A stretch of 64,000 bases of DNA from JBBBNV01 sp037137075 (lineage in GTDB: Bacteria > Bacillota > Bacilli > Paenibacillales > NBRC-103111): the NCBI RefSeq assembly GCF_037137075.1, contig NZ_JBBBNV010000016.1, positions 39,089 through 103,088 on the forward strand, in the 5' to 3' direction. A program made the position numbers and the translations under genes. Below are positions 32,404 through 40,270 of the stretch, piece by piece (positions within the stretch are counted from its first letter, which is position 1; every line of letters starts with the position of its first letter). The notes under the pieces were generated by a model. It was not told the origin of the DNA and ran no database searches. It was given only the letters and a program-made list of their open reading frames with translations.

Positions 32404-33366
32404 ATGGAAAGAGAGCTGGCGTTAGAACTAGTACGGGTAACAGAACTGGCGGCACTTGCATCAGCCAAATGGGTCGGCCGGGGGAAAAAGCATGAAGCGG
32501 ATGACGCGGCAACGAGCGCAATGCGCAAAATGTTCGATTCCGTTTCCATTCGCGGCACAGTTGTTATCGGGGAAGGCGAAATGGACGAGGCCCCGATGCT
32601 GTATATCGGGGAAGAGGTCGGAAGCATGAACGGCCCCGAGGTTGACGTAGCGGTTGACCCGCTGGAAGGAACAGACATTGTGGCGAAGGGGCGCGATAAT
32701 GCCATTTCCGTGCTTGCCATTGCAAATAAAGGGAATCTGCTTCATGCGCCGGATTTATATATGGAGAAGCTCGCATTCGGTCCGGAGCTGGCCGGCAAGC
32801 TGAGCATTGAGGCGCCGATAGAAGAGACGCTGCACACGGCTTCGCGTATTTTGAAAAAAAGCTTGAGTGATTTGACGGTGATGATCCTCGATCGGGAGCG
32901 TCATTCCTCGCTGATCAGCACGCTTCGCAAGGTCGGAGTGCGCATCCGCTTCTTGGCTGACGGTGACGTAGCCGGGGCCATCGCGCCTGCGATGCCCGAA
33001 AGCGGGGTGGACATGTATGTCGGCTCCGGTGGAGCGCCGGAGGGCGTGCTGGCCGCGGCTGCATTGAAATGTCTGGGCGGCGAGCTGCAAGGGCGGTTAA
33101 TGCCTGGCAATGCGACGGAATACCAACGCTGCATCGATATGGGGCTGACGAATCCGTATCAGGTGCTGACGATGAACGATATGGTCGGCGACGGCGATGT
33201 TATTTTTGCAGCGACTGGGGTAACCAGCGGCAGCTTCCTGAAAGGGGTTCGTTATATGCCGGGGGATCGGGCGGAGACGGATTCGCTCGTTATGCGCGCC
33301 AAAACACGGACCATTCGCCATATTCAGGCCATCCACTACCTGCCGAATAAGTCGGTGCTGGGGTAA
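32404..33366 (+). CDS. glpX: Class II fructose-1,6-bisphosphatase
   Basis: A 320-residue GlpX protein, the usual length. It hydrolyses fructose-1,6-bisphosphate in gluconeogenesis, opposing PfkA encoded 14 kb upstream. Visible motifs are GRGKKHEADDAA near residue 25, VIGEGEMDEAPML (metal-binding Glu/Asp, about 54-66), DVAVDPLEGTDIVAKG with the metal-binding Asp-Pro-Leu-Glu-Gly-Thr (about 78-93), DRERH, ADGDVAGA and GSGGAPEGVLAAAAL. ATG 32404 has GGAGGGGG 5-6 nt upstream; an in-frame ATG at 32389 has a worse site. Li+-sensitive, metal-dependent activity is expected. Confidence 0.95.
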   Translation: MERELALELVRVTELAALASAKWVGRGKKHEADDAATSAMRKMFDSVSIRGTVVIGEGEMDEAPMLYIGEEVGSMNGPEVDVAVDPLEGTDIVAKGRDNAISVLAIANKGNLLHAPDLYMEKLAFGPELAGKLSIEAPIEETLHTASRILKKSLSDLTVMILDRERHSSLISTLRKVGVRIRFLADGDVAGAIAPAMPESGVDMYVGSGGAPEGVLAAAALKCLGGELQGRLMPGNATEYQRCIDMGLTNPYQVLTMNDMVGDGDVIFAATGVTSGSFLKGVRYMPGDRAETDSLVMRAKTRTIRHIQAIHYLPNKSVLG

Positions 33367-33549
33367 GCGATAGAACGGACAAGCCAATAAGCCGGTGGCG
33401 GCCGGTTGCGGGTATTGAGGCAACGTCGAAAGGCGTGTCCGGGACCTGCGCTTGATTTGGCCGGTAATAAGAACGTTATTTGCGGCTGCGGGTTTGTTTA
33501 TTGGAATGGGCTGCCGGGCAAGCCGCAGTAACATAAACAGAAGCAAGGG

Positions 33550-33579
33550 AAAAGGCGGTTCTCGACAAGGCCGCTTTTT
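33550..33579 (+). terminator. Terminator after glpX
   Basis: AAAAGGCGG (33550-33558) pairs with CCGCTTTTT (33571-33579), one G bulged. It lies about 180 nt after the glpX stop. The rest of 33367-33711 shows no gene. Confidence 0.7.
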
Positions 33580-33711
33580 CTATTGAATCGATTCGAATTC
33601 CCTAAGCCTCCCGCGTAAAGCGGGTTGAAGCTCAAGCGGCTATCCCGAGCATTAGAATGGGATTCGGAGAGTGTGTTACTTCATTAACGTCATGAAAAGG
33701 GAACTTGATGC

Positions 33712-33900
33712 ATGCAGCGTACTTTGAGCCTGATTTGGAAATATAAAGCGCATTATGTGATTGCATTTCCGGCAGTACTGCTTGTTTTGCTTATTAAACG
33801 GATTCCAATGATAATTAGTGTGGCGGCGATCGGCTACGCGAGGATGCGTCCGGACGAGGGAAATGCGGGCGCTGGCTTTGCACAACAGCGTATGCTGTAG
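33712..33900 (+). CDS. Possible 62-residue membrane peptide
   Basis: A short frame with one or two hydrophobic segments (HYVIAFPAVLLVLLI and PMIISVAAIGY) begins at ATG 33712, with AAAGGGAAC about 9 nt upstream. The C-terminal part (MRPDEGNAGAGFAQQRML) looks like non-coding read-through. Nothing else supports it, and it may be spurious. Confidence 0.3.
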   Translation: MQRTLSLIWKYKAHYVIAFPAVLLVLLIKRIPMIISVAAIGYARMRPDEGNAGAGFAQQRML

Positions 33901-33967
33901 CGGCCGGCATCCCTTCAGGCGAGCGCAAGGTAAAGACAAGCTATCATTTTTAACCTCGATATGATGT

Positions 33968-34039
33968 AAAAAATGCCCCCTTCGCGCAGGCAACGGCATA
34001 AACCTTCGGGTTTATAACCGATGCCGGCTAAGGGGGCAT
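33968..34039 (-). terminator. Terminator of xylB
   Basis: On the minus strand ATGCCCCCTT pairs with AAGGGGGCAT and ends in TTTTTTA. The 50-nt interior folds further with TAAACC/GGTTTA. It lies about 95 nt past the xylB stop. Confidence 0.88.
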
Positions 34040-34133
34040 TGGTGATCCGGCTGTGCCGGACGACGTCCTGCTGCTTCAAGACGCTCTCGATTCAATAGCA
34101 GCTGTATGCTGTCCGGCTAACCGCGAGTTCAGC

Positions 34134-35663
34134 TTAGCCTTGGGCCAGTCCGCTGAGCTGGTGCATCGTAGCGCGCAGCGTCGGATACAGGCTGCGGTAG
34201 ACGGCATAATACGGCTCGTATGCCGCCTGGTTGGCCGGAATCGGCTCAACCCGGTCAACAACCTGAATCCAGGCCTCACACAGCTCGGAAATATCACGCT
34301 GCAGCACACCGGATGCAGCCATGACTGCAGCGCCGTAGGCCGGTCCGTCGGTGGAATTGACGGTTACTACCGGCAGGCCGAAAATGTCGGCAAGCATTTG
34401 CCGCCAAAACCTGCTGCGGGCCCCGCCGCCGTTCACACGAAGCTCGGTTACGGCAATACCGGACTGCTTCACCAGCTCCAGGGAGTCGCGCAGGCCGAAG
34501 TTGATGCCCTCAAGCACGGCGCGCGTCAAGTGCGCTTTGCTGTGCCGCAGGTTCAGGCCGATAAAGCCGCCGCGTGCCTGCGGATCCGGGTACGGTGTGC
34601 GCTCGCCGGTCAGGTAGGGCAGGAAAATCAGGCCTTCGCTGCCAAGCGGAGCGGTCTCGGCAAGGGCGGTTAAACATTCATAAACATCCTTGCCTTCGGC
34701 CTGAGCCTGCTGCAGCTCTTCGTAAGCAAAGTGATTTCTCCACCATTGGAACGAGCCGCCTGCAGCAAGCATAACGCCCATTCGGTGCCATTTGCCCGGT
34801 ACGCCGTGGCAAAAGGAGTGCAGCCGGCATTCGGCATCGACCTGATAGCTGTCATCATGGACGAAGACCACGCCGGAGGTGCCGAGTGCAACAGAGGCAA
34901 TACCTTGCTTGACGACCCCGACCCCGACAGCTCCGCATGCCTGGTCGCCGCCGCCGGCGACAACTGGCGTGCCTTCGGCAAGACCGGTCAAGCGCGCCGC
35001 TTGGGCAGTCAAATGGCCGGCAACGTCATTGCTCTCGAACAGCGGCGGCAGCCATTCCATCGGAATGCCCAGCTTGGCGGTAACGTCCTGTGACCATTTG
35101 CGGCCGGCCACATCCAGCAGCAGGGTGCCGCTGGCATCGGCTACATCCATGCCGAAGGCGCCGGTCAATTGCAGGCGGACATAGTCCTTGGGAAGCATCA
35201 GATGCTGAACCTTGGCGAAATTGTCCGGCTCGTGATTGCGAAGCCAGACGACCTTCGGCGCTGTAAAACCGGTCAATGCGCGATTGCCGGTAAAAGCCGC
35301 CAGCTGCTCCTTGCCAATCGTTTGCTCGATCCAGCCGCATTCGGCAGCCGTTCGCTGATCGCACCACAGGAGTGCCGGGCGGACGACCTGGAGCTGCACA
35401 TCAAGGAAGACGGAGCCGTGCATTTGCCCGGACAGGCCGACCCCGGCTACGTCCGCCTCGGTGACGCCGCTTTTGTGAAGCAGGTGTTTAATGGCTTCCG
35501 CAGTTCCGTTCCACCAATCCTCCGGGTTCTGCTCCGCCCAGCCCGGATGGGGCTGCAGCAGCGGATATTCGGTGCTGTGGCTTGCTTTTACTTGACCGTT
35601 CTCGTCAACCAGAATACATTTGACGGCCGAGGTGCCAAGGTCAATCCCTAAAAAGTAACGCAA
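34134..35663 (-). CDS. xylB: Xylulokinase
   Basis: A 509-residue FGGY-family kinase that phosphorylates D-xylulose to xylulose-5-phosphate. Features are the ATPase fold start GIDLGTSAVKCILVDENG (about 6-23), the sugar-binding GLSGQMHGSVFLD with the conserved Met-His pair (about 75-87), GGDQACGAVGVG, GTSGVVF and NGGGARSRFWRQMLAD. The length and motif set fit XylB rather than glycerol or gluconate kinase. It starts with TTG 35663 behind GGAGGGA, 8 nt away. No xylA or xylR is adjacent. A candidate operator and -10 element lie upstream. Confidence 0.94.
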   Translation of the reverse strand: MRYFLGIDLGTSAVKCILVDENGQVKASHSTEYPLLQPHPGWAEQNPEDWWNGTAEAIKHLLHKSGVTEADVAGVGLSGQMHGSVFLDVQLQVVRPALLWCDQRTAAECGWIEQTIGKEQLAAFTGNRALTGFTAPKVVWLRNHEPDNFAKVQHLMLPKDYVRLQLTGAFGMDVADASGTLLLDVAGRKWSQDVTAKLGIPMEWLPPLFESNDVAGHLTAQAARLTGLAEGTPVVAGGGDQACGAVGVGVVKQGIASVALGTSGVVFVHDDSYQVDAECRLHSFCHGVPGKWHRMGVMLAAGGSFQWWRNHFAYEELQQAQAEGKDVYECLTALAETAPLGSEGLIFLPYLTGERTPYPDPQARGGFIGLNLRHSKAHLTRAVLEGINFGLRDSLELVKQSGIAVTELRVNGGGARSRFWRQMLADIFGLPVVTVNSTDGPAYGAAVMAASGVLQRDISELCEAWIQVVDRVEPIPANQAAYEPYYAVYRSLYPTLRATMHQLSGLAQG

Positions 35664-35769
35664 TGTAATCCCTCCACCAAAGGTTTGAAATGCGAACGGA
35701 ATGCCGATCCTAATTCCTTAGTCATGCGCAGACAAGCTTTGAATGCGCCTTGTTTTCCGTTCAACTATG

Positions 35770-35799
35770 TTTGTTTATTAAATATACAAAGTTATTATA
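35770..35799 (-). promoter_or_regulatory. Candidate XylR-like operator over the xylB transcript start
   Basis: On the minus strand a -10 TATAAT (35794-35799) has only a weak TAGAAA about 17 nt upstream as -35. Directly after it lies TTTGT-N11-ACAAA (35770-35790), an AT-rich palindrome like the TTTGTT/AACAAA halves of Bacillus xyl operators, but with wider spacing. Regulation by a ROK-family XylR is inferred. Confidence 0.4.
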
Positions 35800-35895
35800 C
35801 CCGATTGTCGAGGCTGTTTCTATTACAATTTTGTCATGTTTATGATAACGTAAAAGCTGAAATGACAATTTACGGGAGAAACGGAGATTCAGCTG

Positions 35896-36510
35896 ATGCG
35901 GTACAACTATACGATTTGCTTCATCCGGCGCGGCAGCGAGCTGTTGCTCCTTAACCGCCGCAAGGCGCCCAATATGGGGCTATGGAACGGTGTCGGCGGC
36001 AAGCTTATGCAGGGCGAATCCCCGCTGCAGGGGGTGCTTCGGGAGGTCCGGGAGGAGACGGGGCTGACGCTGTCGCAGGCGCGATTTGCCGGAACAGTGG
36101 CCTGGCCGGAGGAGGAAGCCTCTCCACGCGAAGCCCAATCGCGCGTTGCGACACTGCGTGGCGGTCGGTCGAGCCCCGCACAGGCCGGACAGGAGACGGG
36201 AGTCGGCGTGCCCGGGCGCGGGGGGATGTTTGTATTTTTGGCCGAGGTTCCGGATAACATGCATGTACAGACCCCGGCTGCTACGGATGAAGGCGTGCTT
36301 GACTGGAAGCCGCTGGAGTGGATTACAGACCCGGATAATGCGGGGATCGTGGAAAATATCGCCTTATTCCTGCCGCCGATGCTGTCCGGAGAAGCTCCGC
36401 TTGAATATTTCTGCATTTACGAGGGACGCCGGATGCAGAGCTGTACGCCGGAGCCTGTTGCAGCAGACGTGCTTGATTTGGTGATGGAGAAAGGGAGCGT
36501 GCAGCGATGA
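35896..36510 (+). CDS. Nudix hydrolase (MutT/8-oxo-dGTPase-like) with an insertion
   Basis: A 204-residue protein with an intact Nudix box GGKLMQGESPLQGVLREVREETGL (about 35-58, pattern Gx5Ex7REUxEExGU). The NRRKAPNMGLWNGVGGK context resembles the YtkD/8-oxo-dGTP diphosphatase group. Between the strands WPEEE and GGMFVFLAEVP, which normally adjoin, there are about 35 extra residues rich in Ala, Gly, Arg and Ser (about 75-112). It overlaps the HD gene by 4 nt (ATGA), suggesting a shared role in nucleotide clean-up. ATG 35896 has GGAGA 9 nt upstream. Confidence 0.88.
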   Translation: MRYNYTICFIRRGSELLLLNRRKAPNMGLWNGVGGKLMQGESPLQGVLREVREETGLTLSQARFAGTVAWPEEEASPREAQSRVATLRGGRSSPAQAGQETGVGVPGRGGMFVFLAEVPDNMHVQTPAATDEGVLDWKPLEWITDPDNAGIVENIALFLPPMLSGEAPLEYFCIYEGRRMQSCTPEPVAADVLDLVMEKGSVQR

Positions 36511-37109
36511 AGACGTTACATATGGACCGGCTGGTTCAGCAAATTCAATTTATTGTTGAGGTAGATAAGCTGAAATCGATCCAGCGCCAATCGATGGTGA
36601 CCGACCGCACCCGGCAGGAGAACGATGCCGAGCATTCCTGGCACCTGGCCTTAATGGCCATGATGCTGGCCGAGCATGCCAATGAGCCGGATTTGAATGT
36701 CATGCGGGTGATTCAAATGGTGCTGATTCATGATTTGGTGGAGATCGATGCGGGGGATACTTTTGCCTATGATGATAAAGGGCAGGAGGACAAGGCCGAG
36801 CGGGAGCAGCTTGCCGCCGAGCGGCTGTTCGGGCTGCTGCCGGACTATCAGCGCGCTTTGTTTTTTGAGCTGTGGAACGAATTCGAAGCCCGGAATACCC
36901 CGGAGGCGCGGTATGCGGCAGCGCTTGATCGGCTGCAGCCGATGCTGCTGAATTATCATACTGACGGGGCCGCCTGGAGAAAACACGGCGTTACAAGCGA
37001 CCGGGTATTCAAACGAAACGCACATATCGCGGAAGGCTCCGAGGCGCTGTGGCGCTATGCGGAGCAGATGATACATGACGCTGTGGAAAAGGGCTTTTTG
37101 CAGAAATAA
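36507..37109 (+). CDS. HD-domain hydrolase (YfbR/HDDC2-like 5'-nucleotidase family)
   Basis: A 200-residue HD protein with metal ligands H43 and H46 in EHSWHLAL, the HD pair H75-D76 with E79 in LIHDLVEIDAGDT, and a later Asp in AALDRLQPML. This pattern matches the YfbR/HDDC2 family, which removes phosphate from deoxynucleoside 5'-monophosphates. It is translationally coupled to the Nudix gene (ATGA overlap), consistent with joint removal of aberrant nucleotides. A possible hairpin with GCGTGTTATAACGCGC lies just downstream near 37129. Confidence 0.9.
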   Translation: MKTLHMDRLVQQIQFIVEVDKLKSIQRQSMVTDRTRQENDAEHSWHLALMAMMLAEHANEPDLNVMRVIQMVLIHDLVEIDAGDTFAYDDKGQEDKAEREQLAAERLFGLLPDYQRALFFELWNEFEARNTPEARYAAALDRLQPMLLNYHTDGAAWRKHGVTSDRVFKRNAHIAEGSEALWRYAEQMIHDAVEKGFLQK

Positions 37110-37205
37110 GAGACAGCGCAAGCACATAGGCCAACATGCGTGTTATAACGCGCAGCATGTAGTGTGTACGGAGGGAAACTTCAATGCAGGGGGGAGTCCG
37201 CACAA

Positions 37206-37424
37206 ATGAATCCAGTGGCCAAGCTGCTGATTATCGGTGGCGTCGTGCTCATTGTACTCGGCCTGCTGTGGCAGGTCGGGGGACGTTTTCTCCATTTGGG
37301 CCGCCTGCCGGGTGACATTGTGGTAGAAAAAGAAAACGTCCGTTTTTATTTCCCGATTGTAACGTGCATTATTGTCAGTGTGGTGCTGTCGCTTATCATG
37401 TACGTCATCCGGCTGTTCAAATGA
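37206..37424 (+). CDS. DUF2905 family small membrane protein
   Basis: A 72-residue protein with two transmembrane helices (about 6-22 and 45-66). Between them is the family hallmark GGRFLHLGRLPGDIVVEKENVRFYFPI, a Gly/Arg loop followed by RLPGDI. The start at ATG 37206 has GGGGGGAG about 9-10 nt upstream; an upstream in-frame start at 37164 lacks one. The function of DUF2905 is unknown, though members often sit near ruvAB and queA in Bacillota, not so here. Its 3' end overlaps the converging GNAT gene by 8 nt. Confidence 0.9.
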   Translation: MNPVAKLLIIGGVVLIVLGLLWQVGGRFLHLGRLPGDIVVEKENVRFYFPIVTCIIVSVVLSLIMYVIRLFK

Positions 37425-37935
37425 GAGACAGCTTCATCTCATGCCAGGCGATGCCGCCGTGCGTTGAAGCCGAAGGACGCACATAGGTGAAGCCCAGCGC
37501 CTCATAAAAAGGAATCAGATGCTCCTCGCACATCAGCAGGATGCCCTGCAGCCCGGCGGAACCGGCAGCGGCAAGCAGCTCGCGCATAAGCGCAAGTCCA
37601 ATGCCCTGCCGGCGCCACTCGGGATGGACCGCAACGGTCAGCACGCAAAAATAAGCGCCGTCCTCGCTTAACCCGGAGTCCCCCTTTAAGCCTTCATTGC
37701 TCAAATCAGGGTGATCGGTCCGGATGCCGTTGACGACGCCGACAAGTTCTCCGTTTTCCGCCTCTGCTACGAAATACAGCCCCGGAAACCTCCGCCTGCG
37801 CACTAAAAAAGCCTCCAGGGTCGCCGCCGCATCAGGCGGGTACGACTGTTTTTCGATTTCGTACACGGTATGTACTTCCTGATCGCTTGCCACAGGCCGA
37901 ATGCGAACGCTCTGATCAACGCTCTGACTATTCAT
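37417..37935 (-). CDS. GNAT family N-acetyltransferase
   Basis: A 172-residue acetyltransferase. Motif A, VAVHPEWRRQGIGLALMREL (about 100-119), holds the Q/RxxGxG/A acetyl-CoA pyrophosphate loop RRQGIG. Motif B is HLIPFYEALGFTYV (about 140-153). The N-terminal EIEKQSYPPDAAATLEAFLVRRRRFPGLYF resembles the serotonin/arylalkylamine acetyltransferase (AANAT-like) subgroup. The acceptor is unknown. It overlaps the DUF2905 gene end by 8 nt and follows the DUF6526 gene on the same strand by 3 nt, so those two are probably one operon. Confidence 0.9.
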   Translation of the reverse strand: MNSQSVDQSVRIRPVASDQEVHTVYEIEKQSYPPDAAATLEAFLVRRRRFPGLYFVAEAENGELVGVVNGIRTDHPDLSNEGLKGDSGLSEDGAYFCVLTVAVHPEWRRQGIGLALMRELLAAAGSAGLQGILLMCEEHLIPFYEALGFTYVRPSASTHGGIAWHEMKLSLI

Positions 37936-37938
37936 AGA

Positions 37939-38391
37939 TTACACCCGTAAGTGATCCGGCTGCCAGCTGCGGATCGCTTTTTTGATCTGCGCCGGTGCCA
38001 AGCCTTCCTCGGCTGCCCGGGCGGCAAGGCCGGCAAGCTCCTCGTCGGAGGCGAACCGCAGGGCGATGATTTGCTTAAGCGTCAAGGAGCCGGGCAGCGT
38101 CCCGCCTGTCAGCATATAGTAGCGCAGCTGAAGCTCGGTGCGGATTATCCGGTCCTGCAGGCACAGCGCATACAGTCTCAGCTTCATAACGACGACGAGC
38201 AGGCAAAGCGAGAAGAGCAGCAGAATAACGCTGAGCAGCCGGTTCTCGCCTGCGGAGAAGCTGGTAAACAGATACACCAGCACAAGAATAAACACGACGA
38301 AGGAGCCAGGCATGAGCAGCGGGTGATACAGCGGGTCAAACCGCTTGTGATTATCGACATTTTGACTCGGGCCAGTGGGTTGTGCAGCCAT
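37939..38391 (-). CDS. DUF6526-like membrane protein
   Basis: A 150-residue protein with two adjacent transmembrane helices (about 27-47 and 52-70). The N-terminal motif NHKRFDPLYHPLLMPG and the soluble C-terminal half (RLYALCLQDRIIRTELQLRYYMLTG, ALRFASDEELAGLAARA, IKKAIRSWQPDHLRV) match the DUF6526 pattern. AGGCAGGGAC lies about 7 nt before ATG 38391. It precedes the GNAT gene by 3 nt. Function unknown. Confidence 0.78.
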   Translation of the reverse strand: MAAQPTGPSQNVDNHKRFDPLYHPLLMPGSFVVFILVLVYLFTSFSAGENRLLSVILLLFSLCLLVVVMKLRLYALCLQDRIIRTELQLRYYMLTGGTLPGSLTLKQIIALRFASDEELAGLAARAAEEGLAPAQIKKAIRSWQPDHLRV

Positions 38392-38459
38392 AATAAAAGT
38401 CCCTGCCTCTCAATGGAATTGAAGCTATTTTAACATAAATCGGGCCAGCAACTTTATTG

Positions 38460-38488
38460 TTGATACTAAATGTATCATCTAATATAAT
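38460..38488 (+). promoter_or_regulatory. Strong promoter with palindromic operator before the L,D-transpeptidase gene
   Basis: TTGATA (38460-38465) and TATAAT (38483-38488) are 17 nt apart. The perfect inverted repeat TGATAC-TAAAT-GTATCA (38461-38477) covers the -35 and half of the spacer, as expected for a repressor site. I cannot match it to a known regulator. Confidence 0.7.
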
Positions 38489-38538
38489 AAGCTACACAAC
38501 GTATCTAAGACGAGCTGTATTCAAAGGAGGGACGCAGA

Positions 38539-40098
38539 TTGGACGGGACGAATTGGCGCCGTTCTCACTATTTAAAATCAAAACTGAACCGTGTAAAAAG
38601 CAATCTCTACATTCACCCCAGTGACCCCCAGTATTATGAGAAAGTGATTCGCTTTGTAGATCCCCATTCTCCCGAAGCGCATTACCGGGTTGGCGAGAAG
38701 CTGCTGCAGCAGGGCAATAAGCAAAAGGCGGCGATTCATTTTCAAGAGGCGGCCAAGCATCCGTCACCGTTTAATTACATGGCCCGTAAAGAATTAATAC
38801 GTATGCAGCCGCAGCCGGTTCAGCCGGTCTCTCTCGAGCGCTATGCGGCCTCCAAGCGCGCCTCCCGCTCTGCAGCCGCCGCAGATGAAAGCGCGCGCAG
38901 GCAGCTGTCCGGCCGCCAAATGGTGCCTTTTATTCTTATGCTGGCTGTGTTTGCTGTACTGATTGTGTATCTGCTTCAATCCCCCCATTTCAACCGGACG
39001 GTCGTCAGCAAGGCGGGCCTGAGCGAGGTCGGGCGGAACGTCGTGTATGAAACGACGGAGCTGCCTTATGTTATCTATTTCGAGGAAGGCGAAGACAAAG
39101 CGCAGATCGAAAAAACGCTTCACCAGAAGGCGCTTGATCTGAGCGCAGGCTATCCGGACAGGAAGCTGATGATTTACGGGCTTCGGACACAGGATAAAAG
39201 CCTGCTGCACAAGGCCCAGCCGATGAACGGCGAGAAGTGGAAGGATCTGGCCTTCGTCGTCGTCAACTATTTTCCGGCGGTGGACAAGGCGGTAAACATC
39301 CGTTTTCTGGATCGCAGTCAGGTCATCAGCCTGGGGGAAGAGGAAGGAGGCGGTGCCGGCGGGCGCCGCCTGCTTGTTTATGCGGTGAACTCGGTGCGTA
39401 CTGCGCTTGCCCAGTATATGGCCGATTATGGCAGGCCTCCGGCTCGTATTGAAGATCTGGTGCGGCCGTACCCGGACAATTATTTGAGCTTTCTTCCCCG
39501 GGAGCCGCTGACGGGAAGCCTGGAGGTTTCCGGTCAATGGGACGGACGCGGCGGCTGGGTGTACCGTCCGGAGCGTACGACCCCGGAAACGATGTTTATC
39601 CCGAACGTGAAGCTGGAGCAAGAAATCGGCTTTGCGCCTGTAGAGCTGATCATCGGCAAAGCGGAGCATGTGCTGCTGCTGGAAAGCGGCGGCGTAATTG
39701 TGGCCCGGATGCCTGTAGGGCTTGGCGAGCAGGACGGTACGCCGGAAGGACGATTCTCCGTCGATACGCGGGTCCGAAAGCCGCAGGGCCGTCAGCAGGG
39801 AAGCTATGGAGCGGCGGCTCTGGGCTTCGGGAGCTATGCCGTTCATGGAACGGCGGATGAATCCTCCATCGGCGTCAATGCTTCCCTAGGCTGCGTACGG
39901 CTCCTGAACACCGATATGCGCAGTCTGTACCCCCTTGTGCCGCGCGGCGCGCAGATTCATATTACACGTTCTTTGTCCCCGGCGTACGGTCAGCAGGAAC
40001 CGCTGCTGGCCCCTGCGGCGCTAGGCGGGCTGATCCCGCCGGGTTTGGCCGAGGAGCCGGAGCGGGGCGACGGCCAGCATTTTTATTGGCTGGGATAG
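38539..40098 (+). CDS. Membrane-anchored L,D-transpeptidase (YkuD) with N-terminal TPR-like region
   Basis: A 519-residue protein. Residues about 50-80 (SPEAHYRVGEKLLQQGNKQKAAIHFQEAAKH) look like a tetratricopeptide unit. A single transmembrane helix follows at about 135-153. The extracellular part contains an uncharacterised region (about 160-365) and a C-terminal YkuD domain with catalytic H436 in HGTADESSIG and Cys452 in SLGCVRL. YkuD enzymes form 3-3 peptidoglycan cross-links or attach proteins to peptidoglycan. It starts with TTG 38539, behind AAAGGAGG by about 8 nt. A cytosolic TPR part on a membrane transpeptidase is an unusual layout. Confidence 0.9.
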   Translation: MDGTNWRRSHYLKSKLNRVKSNLYIHPSDPQYYEKVIRFVDPHSPEAHYRVGEKLLQQGNKQKAAIHFQEAAKHPSPFNYMARKELIRMQPQPVQPVSLERYAASKRASRSAAAADESARRQLSGRQMVPFILMLAVFAVLIVYLLQSPHFNRTVVSKAGLSEVGRNVVYETTELPYVIYFEEGEDKAQIEKTLHQKALDLSAGYPDRKLMIYGLRTQDKSLLHKAQPMNGEKWKDLAFVVVNYFPAVDKAVNIRFLDRSQVISLGEEEGGGAGGRRLLVYAVNSVRTALAQYMADYGRPPARIEDLVRPYPDNYLSFLPREPLTGSLEVSGQWDGRGGWVYRPERTTPETMFIPNVKLEQEIGFAPVELIIGKAEHVLLLESGGVIVARMPVGLGEQDGTPEGRFSVDTRVRKPQGRQQGSYGAAALGFGSYAVHGTADESSIGVNASLGCVRLLNTDMRSLYPLVPRGAQIHITRSLSPAYGQQEPLLAPAALGGLIPPGLAEEPERGDGQHFYWLG

Positions 40099-40270
40099 CG
40101 CAGGACATGCGGCTGGCGTTTGTATGCGGCAGTCATAGGGAATTGTGTAAGGAAGCCGCCAAACCGGCCGCACTATGATATGATGGATGAGGAGCAGAAT
40201 GCCCGCGAACACGGGGGAAGCAGAGAACGAAGTGAGGAAGAACACAAAGTAGAATCGAAGGTAGGCTAGA

